Assembly (NCBI GenBank): GCA_949752735.1
Contig: OX457037.1
Location: 41,015,496-41,079,495, forward strand
Source: Lumbricus terrestris
Lineage: Eukaryota > Annelida > Clitellata > Crassiclitellata > Lumbricidae
DNA length: 64,000 nt
Direction: 5' to 3'
This document shows positions 1-12,100 of this stretch, piece after piece. The translations under genes were made by a program, and so were the position numbers. How positions within the stretch are numbered: the stretch's first letter is position 1; every line of letters begins with the position of its first letter. The notes below the pieces were generated by a model. That model had not been told where the DNA came from, searched no databases, and saw nothing but the letters and a program-made list of their open reading frames with translations.

Positions 1-372
1 ATGCGTATAAAGTAATCAGCCAATATGGGCTAACATTGCGCAACAACCCAGTCCACTCGGACAGGTCCCTTTGGCCATCGCCCACGCCTTTCCCTTCACT
101 CCCAGTCGTCGGGGGAATCGCTGCCTTTGTCCCTTTAACGAAGCAGCTGGTACCCAGTCGTCTGTTATAGGGATAAATGCGTTGCCGGAGGTCATCAGGT
201 TTCCTCCTTCTTCTGAGCACAATCGAACAGTTTGGCGCAGTTAGGACTCAAGGAGGGTCGATCACGACTGACCTTTGAGAATACTAATTAACAATTATCG
301 AAGATACAGTTCAGTCAAAAGCGTCGATCACAGATTTACGCCTATATTCGTTCAGCGTGTTTGTCAGGTCGG

Positions 373-470
373 GGGTTGGGTGGCGCATTGGGTAACACCA
401 TTATGGGTAGCAGACTGGCATGGAGATCAGCGGAGCTGAGTCCGATTCCCGAAGCCCGCAGCATAGACGT
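373..470 (+). mobile_element. tRNA-derived SINE head, degenerate
   Basis: The stretch TGGCGCATTGGGTAACACC resembles a Pol III A box. About 60 bases on, GAGTCCGATTCCCG resembles a B box (consensus GTTCGANNC) with one substitution. It does not fold as a complete tRNA and lacks an acceptor stem, so a SINE head is the better reading. Confidence 0.4.
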
Positions 471-1076
471 GCTTTGTAGGCTGCTATAATTAAGGGCCGC
501 TGTATTGCAGACTGTCTGTTCTGTTAGTAGTTATGATTGATGTATATAGGCCTATGTTAATTAAGACAACTGCAGGCCTATGCCTAAAGTGTAAATTGTA
601 ACCGGTTGCGGTTTGTCAACCGGGTTGCTGAATAAATGGAAAAATATTATGAACTCAAGAAGACCTAAAGGTGTTGTGCAACCTTAAACCACAGAATAGA
701 TAAAGCGTAGCTTTATATCTATTCTGTGCTTAAACTAACCGCGGCGTATCAAGACGCCAAAACCTCCAAATCGCCATCTCATAATTATTATTCCCATTGA
801 GTCGGATCGAGTGTAAAAATTTATCCAAGTTCGGTAGAGGTCACTAGTTGACGAGAACTCTGATAGACGCAGTCCTAGACAGGCAAGTAGGCTCATTATT
901 GATCACTGAATTCGAAATTGATCACACTAGGCCTATACCTGTTGTGCCACCAAGCATGGCTATAAGCACATTACATACATCCTGTTCAATTCTTGCATTT
1001 AATCAAACATGCCTACCTAGTAGTAGCCTAGTAGTTGCAGTTTAACGTCATTGCACGGTAACAAAGACCATTAGCG

Positions 1077-1116
1077 ACACCCTCCTCCTTTATCCAGGCC
1101 TGGGACTGACACTGGA
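1077..1116 (+). repeat. Short dispersed repeat, copy 1
   Basis: The core CCTCCTCCTTTATCCAGGC followed by TGGGACTG recurs in inverse orientation at 39010-39046. Two well-matched copies far apart indicate an interspersed element of unknown class; its borders were not found. Confidence 0.5.
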
Positions 1117-4100
1117 GGGTGCGACAAGTGGCGGTTACATGCCTACGTCATCGACTACAAGTGCATTGTGCAGTGTTGTGGCCATCACGTTATTAATTTA
1201 TTTATCAGTATAGCACTAAAAAGTTGTCTGTAAAATTTATATAGAAGATAATTATTGGCTTATTATGTCATATGACATAGGCTTGCCACTGTCACTTGCC
1301 TTAGATATTGGAACTCCGAAATACGGAATGGTAATTCTACCTCTTACAACTTACTTGTCACCTATGGAAACTTAACAAGTCACCCGCTTGACAGTAACTT
1401 TGGGTGTGACCAAGTGACTCAAAATCTAATACAGCAACTTCCTGTGGAACAAAATGTAATTACTGTAGTCATTACGTTACTAGCAACCTCCGCTGATTAG
1501 CTAAGGAATAGTTCTGATCTGCAGCATCTACTGCCATTGCATAGAGCAAACTTCTCTGGGTCGCAACCCACTTGTAAACATTGTGCCCATCTCGATAACC
1601 AGTGAATAAAATCGAACATTATGTATTAAAATTTGCTTCGTAAATTGGCATTCATGAAATAAGTTGATTTACGGACACCGTTTAAAAGTTGCCACAACTA
1701 CGACAGCCAGTCATAGCCTAATTATATCCAAATGTTGTTGTTCCACTATTTAGAACATGAATTTTCAGAATTTACAAATAAATTACGAAGAAATAGAAAT
1801 AAATATTTTCCGAAAAACTATGGCCACCCACTTGACAGAGATTTGTGACCCACTTTTGGGTCATGACCCACAGTTTGAGAAATGCTGGCATAGAGCACAA
1901 GTCCTAACAAAATATGACAAGTCCAAGGTTTTGACCACAATCAACATCAGGCCCTACATACTTTTTCATTCTGTCTCTTTCACAACTGTCAAAATCACAG
2001 CTACCATCACCACCAAAACCATTACCAGATTTTATCATCTGTATTTTTTAAAATTTAAATCTTTTATTAATCACACATTTTATCAAGCAGATACAATATC
2101 ATGGAGATAATTGCTCCTGACTAAAACAGCATCGTCATGATAAATCTCTGGATAACTGAAAGTAATATTCTTCAGAGTAAGGCAGCATTAAAATAAGAAA
2201 CTGGAAGTATGTGAACACGCAAGTTTCTGGTTCAGTTTTCAAGTCATTTTGAAAAATGATATTTTAAACAAAGTCTGGCCAGCCATCTTAAGTTGGTAAT
2301 TTGTGAACAATTGAACATCAACGAAAATATCAAGAGCATTAATATTTTAAATATAACAAAGTTGTCTGAATAAATATGTACTCAGGTCTACTCTGTCTCA
2401 TACTCCTCACACAAATTGCACAAGTAAAATATAGAATTTTTTGCATAAAATAAAGCATAACAAAGTCTATTTTAGCAACATTGGACCTTCCTTCTGGATA
2501 TTCTATAGCAACAGTCTATCTGTGTCCATTATCTTGTCCATATACCGGGTATCATACTCGGGTATCTCTTATGATATGGAAATCACCCTTACTCTGTGTC
2601 TTTCCCCTGTTTTTGCATCAAAACAGTGATTGCAGCTTGACTTGATCATGTAATGATTAGACAAAATGTCTAGCAGTGTGGTGACGTTATCGACAGCTGA
2701 CAAGTGACTTCTACCACAGACTTCTACCACAGTAAGGTCTCCTGATAACAATCATTACTGTGGCAAGAGCGCAAAAAAGTGCACAAAAGTACAGCAATGG
2801 TCACTGACAGTTTGGCTACATGCACAAAACACAACCACCTTATTGTATTTCTGGGCAAAATTTGTAAGAGCTCTGGTTTAACATAACAAATTAACTCAAT
2901 GATCAAGTTAGGCATGTTACTGGTAAAAAACGACACCATCAAAAACCATAAAAATTGAACTAAACTTTAGGAAGCAGCATACAGTGGCAAAGCAAATTTG
3001 AACCTCAAACCATACACTAAAAATTATGGCTACTTTGCTTTGATTGCATTGCTTCCAAATCCAAATCTCACCATGGTTATAAAAACATAAATACAAATTG
3101 AGACAAAAAGCTCGAAGCACTTTTCTACATGAAAAGTCTAAAATAACTTAGTAGTAATCAGTACGGTTCAAGAACCGCAGCACTCAGAGTCACATTAATA
3201 TCCAAGTCTAAAAGAACATTCACAGCAATAAAAGAGTATATCAACAGTTGATGTCCATGTAAACGACTAGAATACTATTACAGAAACTATACGACATCGA
3301 AAATGTTCTTAAACGTTTTCTTTGGAAATTGCTCTGTCACAGCATGATGAAAAAACGCGGCAGCTGAACACAAATTTAGGTAAATTCTGACAAATAGAAC
3401 TGATGAAAACCTATTTTTGATTAACTGGTGAAATGAGATAACAGTTTGTGATGTATTTCAGTAAGATACTAAACTGCAATTTATTTTTTACCTGTAAATT
3501 ATCGATTGCATTAAATATTTTAAGAGGTTTTAAAACCTAGTATAAATATGAATTCTGATAACATATTAACTGCTTTGAATTTAAATGAAACAAATTTAAA
3601 TGAAAAGATTCAATAAGTGAGATATTGTTGGTTATAAATCCAAGAACATACAGCATTTGCTCAACTGAATGACCAGTGTATTACTGACCTACTTAAAGAG
3701 TAATTAATTAAAACAACATTTAATTTTAACTCACAAAAGCTGCCATGACTCTTCTGAAATATTAAAAGCCAATTTGTTAAATTTTACAGTATATATGACA
3801 ACAATAATTTAAAAAATTACAGGAAAAGTCCTGGTTATCAATAAATAATGCAACAACATACTCATACTATAGATAACAAACTGCATATTCTGCAAAAATA
3901 AATATAACAGTAAAACATGTAAAAAGTTCATAGAATTGCTTAGATTTACTACTGAAATCTTTTCCTTTTGGCAAACTGCGTAAAACAGCTTCTTCCCAAG
4001 AAGTCTTGTCAGAATTCACCTTTACAGCTTCTAGAAACAGACAGCAAAAAATCTCACCATATAAGCTTAAGGTTGATTGAACCACCATACAAATGAACAT

Positions 4101-4628
4101 TATTCTCTATGTCTTACCAACCTTTGTCTTCTTCCCCTATTCTATTTCAATTTCTTCTCTTTCAACTTTTCTCTTCTCTGTATTCTCTAATTTATTTAAC
4201 CTCCTCTCTCTTAACCTTCATCCATTTTACCTTCAATTCTATTTACCTCATCCTCCTCTTCCAATTCCTCCTCCTTCCTCATCTGCTTCTTGTCTTCTTG
4301 AAAAAATCTTCACAGCTATATCTCTTGGTCTTCAACCACTCATCTTGAATGCTGCCAAGCATACTGAATTTGCTAAGTTAAGTTCAGCATCTGATACTAT
4401 GAGGATCATTACAGAGAAGTTACAGAAGTTCTCTAATCAGATAACAAAGTGTAAAGTAATTATCTTTAGTATCTAAAGTTAATTATCTTTAGTATCTAAT
4501 AACATCTCTCTGTGGTAAGATAGCAAAAGAAGTATTTCCAGGATGGTGCCAGTTGAAGCCAAAGCACATCATGGATTTGGGCATAATAAAAGAGACAGCA
4601 GCCACAGCAGGGCTTTTTTAACATGAGG

Positions 4629-4762
4629 TTCTTGACAAATGTGCAGTTCTTGACAAAATGTGCAGTTCTTGACAAATGTGCAGTTCTTGACAAAATGTGC
4701 AGTTCTTGACAAAATGTGCAGTTCTTGACAAATGTGCAGTTCTTGACAAAATGTGCAGTTCT
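4629..4762. repeat. 18-19 bp tandem repeat
   Basis: About seven head-to-tail units of GTGCAGTTCTTGACAAA followed by T or AT, so units alternate between 18 and 19 bp. Unit identity is nearly perfect, suggesting recent expansion. Confidence 0.9.
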
Positions 4763-5135
4763 ATATGGATTTGTTCAGTTGCAGACACGCTTCTGTGCAG
4801 CTAGAAATAGTAAAAAGGGTCATTGTCATCCGAGTGGTAGTAATTTACCATGGAGGATGGGAAGGGAAAAAATAGGTTGTGCACTGTGCAGTTCTACAAA
4901 TTCCTTTACAAAAGCACTGGACAGTTAGGGGTGGGGTTTATGCATTCAAACCTCCCCGAAACAAATAACTTAAAAAATTCTAAAAATAATTCTTCTGTGT
5001 CATGTCTACTGGATGACCCCCCCCCCCCCAATTAAACACCGAAATTTTTTACTGGCTACGCTCCTGCCAAAGATCATATAATTATTACCTTTGAAGTGTC
5101 AATCGAGGTGAAGCTAAATGAAAGGCATTGCTGAG

Positions 5136-5498
<363 letters not shown>

Positions 5499-6231
5499 CT
5501 ATCCTTCCTCGATTTCCAGATTCACAAATTAATATCGATTTGATTTGTATATCATCTAAAAATAATTCTTGCTGTCAACAAGCGTATCAATATTTACTCA
5601 TCTTTTTTAAACACAAACTACATATTTTTAAAGAGATGCTCGACTTCGTGACGTAATCAAAAAGAAGCCGTCCAAAATAGTAGAATTTAATTTTGAGAGA
5701 ATTCGTTCGCAGGCCTGAAGGACTCTGACTTGCTGGTAGGCCTAATCTCCAAGATTTTAAGCGCTGCATAAAGTAATGATGCAGCTGCCATAGTCTATTA
5801 CATTCTGAGTTCGTGTAATTCCATGGCAGTCATTTGTAATGTGCCCATAAAACACACACTGGCACTCTATTCTTAACCTTGAAATTGGTCTATACTATAG
5901 GCTACGCTATTTTGAAAGTATTACCAAATTGCAGACATGTACAAGTTTCATTAGCGCCTAGTAGGCCTACCTGAAAGTTGTAAAGATGTCCCTGTAGAAA
6001 TTCTGAGTTGCATCACAGTATAATTAATTTATTTATTTATACTGTGGCTGCACGACCAGTTAAGATCTTTAATGGACTATGCAAGTACCTTATGCACGGT
6101 TTGTATGTTGCCATTTGCCAACAAAAGAAAACAAAACTATATCTCACTCGTTTTGAATAGAAAGCTACCTTATGCTCATCAATGATGCAAAAGAATTATA
6201 CAACCTCATTAAGCTACTAAATAAATATAAA

Positions 6232-6407
6232 AAGAGGGAGGGAGGGAGGAGAGGGAGGAGAAGGGAGGGGAATGACGGTGGGAGGCAGGGGAGGGACGGA
6301 TGGAGGGAGCGAATTGGGTGAAGTGATCGAGGGTGGGGAAGTACGGGGTTGACCGGGAACGGGACGAATACTAAAATTTCTGGGCAACGCCGGGTACCCC
6401 AGCCAGT
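6232..6407 (+). mobile_element. Helitron-like 3' end, copy 1, with purine-rich tract
   Basis: The end reads TGGGCAACGCCGGGTACCCC then AGCCAGT: a GC-rich hairpin followed by a CTAGT-like terminus (CCAGT here). The same end, better preserved, occurs at 40832-40861, and both copies are preceded by a long G-rich low-complexity stretch. A 5' end was not found. Confidence 0.45.
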
Positions 6408-7591
6408 CCTAAAATAATGTCAGTGGACATGTATAAAGACACCATTAGGAACATGTTCCATTTAATCAATTACTTTTTGTACCTGACAGCGGTTTGTTTA
6501 TCAGTTTTTCTGAAAATAAACGAATATAAAAATATAGTTTTTATTGTAGAAAATTGCTTACTTACTTCTAAGTAAAGAACAAGGGTAAAGACGCATTAAA
6601 GGACTTCCATCAAAGTGAAAGGCTTCGTGGTTTTGCATTCGAGCGTGATGTCTTAACCTTTTTGAGTATTTTACAACCGTCTGTAGTGCGTCGGATTGTT
6701 CGTTGAAAGACTCAACAGGTATCGTGCTGAAAACATGAAGTCTAAAGTGTATTTCTTGACTTAGTTTGACATGGTGCTGATTGTATTTAGGCGAGAAAGC
6801 AATCGTTACACGCTTCTTATTTGCAATTCACAATATAATTGGTAACAGGTTGACGACATCTTGCGTCATTGACGTGTCTGGGTGGTGTCTCGGACTCGGA
6901 GACAACTCAGTCATATAAGGAAAGATTTCTGTTCCTAAACACCCTGACGATGCGCTGAGACATAACTGAGCGGTCAGTATGGCGAAATCGCTTGGTAGTA
7001 GGATGTCAAAATCAATTAAAATAGCATTATACATTCACCCATTGAAAGAACTCGACGGCAGGCAGATGGTTAAAAATATTACCACAATATATTGTTCAGT
7101 AACGTTTTTGCATACGACCTGGCGCCGTGTAAACAGTATGGCCACCCCAGACTTGGATAACAACACTGCGACCATCCACAGTACCCTTAAGTAGGTAAAC
7201 AAACAGACTTCAGTAAGTTTTGACAATATAGGCCAACATGCTACCATTTGAAGACAGTAATTTTTGAAGGAAGTATAGGCCTGATTTCATTTTCATTCAT
7301 GATAATTGTGCATGTTTGTTATTCTTTTATTACTTGCTCACTCATACGGTGGATAGTTGCAACGCTCTGTTATCCGAGTGTGGGGTGGTCAACTGGCCAT
7401 ACTGTTTATGTGGTGTTAGGACTGATATAAAACTTTGCCTACAAACTTTGCCTATTATTGCTGACCTGATCATAATGTTTGACTTGACTGGTAGTCTTGC
7501 TTGTCTGTAGCCCAATGCCACTGCTTTGATTTGAGGAGCATTCCCCCTCATAAACACGCTCAGTGCTCACTGACCCAATTCACATACCCAC

Positions 7592-7655
7592 ACATGCAAA
7601 CACACACATTCACACACACACACCCGTGCACATGCACACACACACACACACTTCA
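7592..7655. repeat. CA microsatellite
   Basis: Interrupted CA/CACACG dinucleotide run. Confidence 0.9.
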
Positions 7656-7823
7656 GTTGTAATGATTTGTGCATGATCCAATAATTATGTAGTGTATTGT
7701 GTGTTTGCAGATAATTATACGTACTGTAAATTCAAGAAGTTAGTCAGTTCTGATCAATCCTGTAAAGCTTGTCTGTAATTTTGCCTGATACACTTAATAT
7801 TTTCATTCATTTGGAAATTTACA

Positions 7824-7866
7824 TAGCGCCCCTTCAAGAAACAACTACTCGCAGGCACTCCTGACT
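7824..7866 (-). mobile_element. SINE tail fragment
   Basis: TAGCGCCCCTTCAAG followed by GCACTCCTGAC is the inverse of the 3' hairpin of the SINE copies at 49687-49909 and 51775-51986. Confidence 0.5.
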
Positions 7867-8142
7867 CCAGCGCGCACAAAAAGGACGGTTTTAAGTTTAG
7901 TAAGGAAATATCCTGGTTGAGTCCTAGGGTATAGGCGTAGCTCATTCATTTTATTGAATGTATTGCTTAATGAGCTCTTATAAATTTCTGTTGTAGGCAG
8001 AAGGTCATCAAACATATTTACATGACTTTGGAAAATATTTTCACGATTAATTTGGTGATTGTAAGTCGATAGAGGCTGCGCAAAAGTGCGCATTCATGGT
8101 TTCCAAACAAAAACTTGGTTAAGTTATTGTCTTAAAATTACA

Positions 8143-9136
8143 ATGGATGACATTGTTCTGATTATCATAGGAGTTGTTGTGCTCCTCCTTCTTATGTTTG
8201 CCGTATCTAAGTTTCTTATGCGTGAGCAGTCATACGACAAAGTTCTGGAACAGAAAAAGCAGGAGCTCGATAATACGGTCACCGAACAGAAGCCTGGAAA
8301 GCAGAAGAGACGACATGTTTACTCAAAGCACAATGACAAGCCAAAGATTGTGGACGACAAGCAGAAATCGACCGATGAAAAACAGTTGGCGGATGATAAG
8401 CAGAAAACGGTGGAAGTTAAGGAGAAATCGCCGGATCACAAACAGAAGTTGACAGATGTCAAGGAGAAATCGCCGGATCACAAACAGAAGTTGACAGATG
8501 TCAAGGAGAAATCGCCGGATCACAAACAGAAGTTGACAGATGTCAAGGAGAAATCGCCGGATCACAAACAGAAATTGCAAGAAGAAAAGGCTACAAAATT
8601 GGATGCGGCAAAACCAGGACTTTCTTCTGACTTGGATGCATCTTGCAAGGCCGCACCTTCACCTTCAAAAAAGCATGTGGAGATTGAATCTAAGGTGGAG
8701 ACGATTGGCCCGGATGGTGACCCGCTGTCCCATCGACCTGCCACTCCTGAGCTGGGTCTTTCCAGCCATCCAAGTCGATCCATCCTCGTGAACAAAGACG
8801 AGAAGAGTCTCGTAATTGAGGCGGAAAGCGTCCCTGAAACGTTCCATCCAAGACCAGGACCTGTGGATGAACTGGATAAGAAACAACAGGAAGAGGGGCG
8901 GCGCTCGTCGGGAACCATCCTCACTGGGGATGCTGAGGTCTTGAAGGACAAAGCTGAGGGCAGAGGCACACCTTCACCACCAGCAGGGAAGGCCAACCAG
9001 AAAAAGAAAAAGAAGGGGAAAGCTGTTGAGCTGGGTGGTGAACAGGACGGCAAGGCTATCAGCATCAATGTATCAGGTGCAGTGGAACAGGAAACATTTA
9101 CCAAATCGCAAGATGTGGCAAGGAGAGATCTTAAGG
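8143..9136 (+). CDS. KTN1/RRBP1: Kinectin/p180 coding exon 1: signal anchor and lysine-rich repeats
   Basis: Residues 1-331. It holds the anchor IVLIIIGVVVLLLLMFAV, a basic KQKRR patch after it, looser DDKQK units at about 70-90, then four near-identical 14-residue repeats VKEKSPDHKQKLTD (92-145), and a Pro/Ser-rich region ending in a KKKKKGK run. The exon ends in phase 1 at a GTAAGT donor; the frame stays open into the intron to 9261, which is read-through. Confidence 0.88.
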
Positions 9137-12100
9137 GTAAGTTAGTTTCAGGAAAAGTTACCGTGGTATTTAGATATTCAGATGACCATAATTTTCGTTT
9201 GAAACCTGCAGTTGATGCTAAAGTTGAACACTTGGTTCAACTAAGCTTTTTACTAGTTTAAAGGTCAAACATTTGAGTATTTGACCATAAATTATAAATA
9301 TTCTGTCATAATTACGTTGAGTGAAAAAGTACCGCTAACTGACATTTTTACTTTGAGAGGAAAATGTTTCAAATAAGCTTAGTTTTTGCTTGTCTATAGG
9401 GCTTTCAAAATGTTGTTAAAACCTGGCCTTGGTGTCTGAGTTTATTTAGTGGATACCCAGGAACCATTGAGGCCACCATTGGAAAAATACTTTAGGATTA
9501 CCAGAAATAGTTGTCACAATACACGACCTATAAAATGGTGGCTGATAACTCACTAATTGCTAGTTGTTATAACTTGTTAACTTACCTGTTACTGCTAGGT
9601 AATCAACAACTTCAATGCACATTTTATTTGACAAGTTTAAAAGTTATTAGACAGTGGAATACACAAAACAATAGAATATACTCATGAAATACACAAACAA
9701 TAAAATATACTATGGGGCAGTGGCAATTGACGGCAAATAATGAGGTCTCGCTTAAAGTGTTAAATATCACTTGAGTCAAGTAATCAATCTTCGAACCTCA
9801 AATTATGTTGTGCGCAAGACAGTATATTATTACATGCATGATTGCATGTGCACTCTGGCCTTATGCAATGCTAGTTGTCATTGACTTGCAAGTCAGCTAC
9901 AGGCAGTAGGCTAGTCCAACGACCTTTATTATTATAAGCCTTATTATATAGAATAGAAGTCAATGGCAGGTTGTAGGATAGTGGGCAATTGTGCAGAGGT
10001 TAACCGCCCTTCATGCTCGTATATCCACCACTATAGCTGGTGCGCATGCCTTTAAAGCCACAGACAATGTCTGCTATTCATTCAACCATGAAATCTAGCA
10101 AAGCTTTTAAAACTTCGGTCTAAGTATTTTAGTCATGATTCCTCCTCCACGTACATAACTTGGCAGCTGGTTTTTCTTGCACGCAGTAGGAACATTGGAT
10201 TGCTTGCTATCTTCCATTTCAGGGGCCTTCGTTAGACCTTTGTTAAAATTTTAAACAATTAAATATTGGATAAATATGGAAAATAGCAGTTTACTGAAAG
10301 TATAAATATGCATGATTATATGTTTCACCAACATCTGCAATTGAAAGAGGAATGAGAAATACTGTAAAGGATATTGCTGCATGTGCCTCATTCAAATTAT
10401 GTAAATAAGGGGGACAGATTGAGAGATTAACATGGGATATGTGGTTAAGTATTTCTGTGTGTTTAATTGGTTGTCTTGGGATGCTTTCTAAGTGAATACA
10501 CGCATTATTATGATGCGTGTTATTGGACTTTTACTGCAGATGTTTTGCATATGATTTCATTGTAAACTTTTAATGATCTTTGATTGATGTTATGGTTGTT
10601 GTATCAGATGCTGTCAGGGTTACCGTCAAGATGCTGGAAAGTGGGGAGATTGAAGAACAAGAGTGCAGAACGCTCTTGAAGGCACTGGAAAACAAAGGAT
10701 TCAATGTTGCCTCAAGTTCAAAGAAGGTCATTTCTGCTTTATTATTGAACTATCATTGAAGGACCTTTTGAAGCTTCTCTTTTGCTTCTGATTACAGGTG
10801 TGATCGTTTTAAGAGACCCACCTGGTCATTTGTTTATCTTGTTGGTACCTAGCGGTAACATTATCCAAGTATGTTTGCAGTGTTAGATATTTAAAACATG
10901 TCGCATGATTTACGTCATTCCTTTTTGTTCTCTTCTCAGAGATTTCCACGTAGTCATCGAAGACTTTGACCTTTGCTGTACTTGAGCCAGAGCTGAATGT
11001 TCTGAATTTCAATGTTTTTGCTGTTAAAGAAAAAGGACGAAGATTGCGCTGCTGAAACCTTGAAGAAGACGATTCGAGATCTGGAGATGTCTCTTCAAAA
11101 GGGTAACCGATTTCACTGATTCATTGATAAATAGCGTACAGTGTTGTTTTCCTGGTTTATGTCCACAGTCTCAAGATAAAAAATAAATTGCTATGAGTGA
11201 GGACACTATAAGATACAATGACTTCACCATCTTTTCAACCACAGAGATGAAGCATTCTTTAGCAGAACTGAGGATTGGGAAAATTGGTGGAGGTTATTTA
11301 GAACAAATCATTGTCATATATATTGTACTTATAGATTTAAGCATATAAGTGACATTTGCAATAAAATCTACTATTGGAGTATATTGTGTGGGCTGCAAGA
11401 GTGTTTTATATATTCTGTCTCTATTTGGCGATGTCATGAGGAACATGTGATCAAAAGTACTGTACAGGATATTTGCCAAAAAAGAATTGGCCGAAACTTG
11501 CAATTTAAGTGTGTTATAGGTGTAAAAGCTTGAAGAAATGAAATTTCTTTTGTAGTAATGCAAGAACATTTCCAAAGTTTTTGAGTTTATGATTAATGTT
11601 TTGCAAATTCAGTAATGCAGTGTCATTGTACCCTGGTTCTATTAAATGCTCATAAACCAAAGCATTGGGGATGTTCATGCATGACTTTTTTTATCTCTGA
11701 TCCTTTTGATACTTGGATGACCTTTGATCTTAAATGTTATTTGGTGAACTGTTCTACCTAGTTATTAGTTAGTGACATGCGATTATAACTAATTGATTGC
11801 TCACTTTTTCTAACTCTGATTTGAACAATCTGTTCATTCTTCTATGGAACTCAAGAATGTTGCTTCAAATGGTTTATGTCAGATGTGTTGTAATTCTGAT
11901 CCAAAACTGAAGTTTGTTCAGCATTGCAATCTAGTCGAAATACTCTGCCTAAAGAGATCTACACCACTTCCTAAGAGATTGATTAGGTATAAAACTCCAG
12001 TTCATTAGCCAGCATGGTTAAGTTAATGTTATGGAGTTTCTAAGGAGTGTGTACATTAACTTTACTGCATATATTGTTCTAATACTGCTACAGAGAAATT

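Larger units (their letters stand above)
1..5135. other. Intergenic region, no gene recognised
   Basis: No open frame here shows a recognisable domain or a convincing splice-bounded coding exon. It holds a tRNA-like SINE head near 373-470, a short dispersed repeat at 1077-1116, a pyrimidine-rich low-complexity stretch at about 4110-4290, an 18-19 bp tandem repeat at 4629-4762 and a run of about 13 C at 5017-5030. It is downstream of the minus-strand InaF-motif gene, so the right end may include its 3' UTR. Confidence 0.6.

Noticed and set aside
4093..4476. 127-codon plus frame rich in Ser, Phe and Leu
   Set aside because: Translation of a CT-rich low-complexity stretch; no domain, no splice context.
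8562..9104. 180-codon minus-strand frame
   Set aside because: Antisense shadow of kinectin/p180 exon 1; biased composition mirrors the Lys/Ser-rich coding strand.
11246..11294. Candidate extra kinectin/p180 exon (EMKHSLAELRIGKI)
   Set aside because: Phase 1 to 1, so it could be inserted without breaking the frame, but the donor (TTG/GTGGAG) is poor and there is no family match. Left as possible alternative exon.
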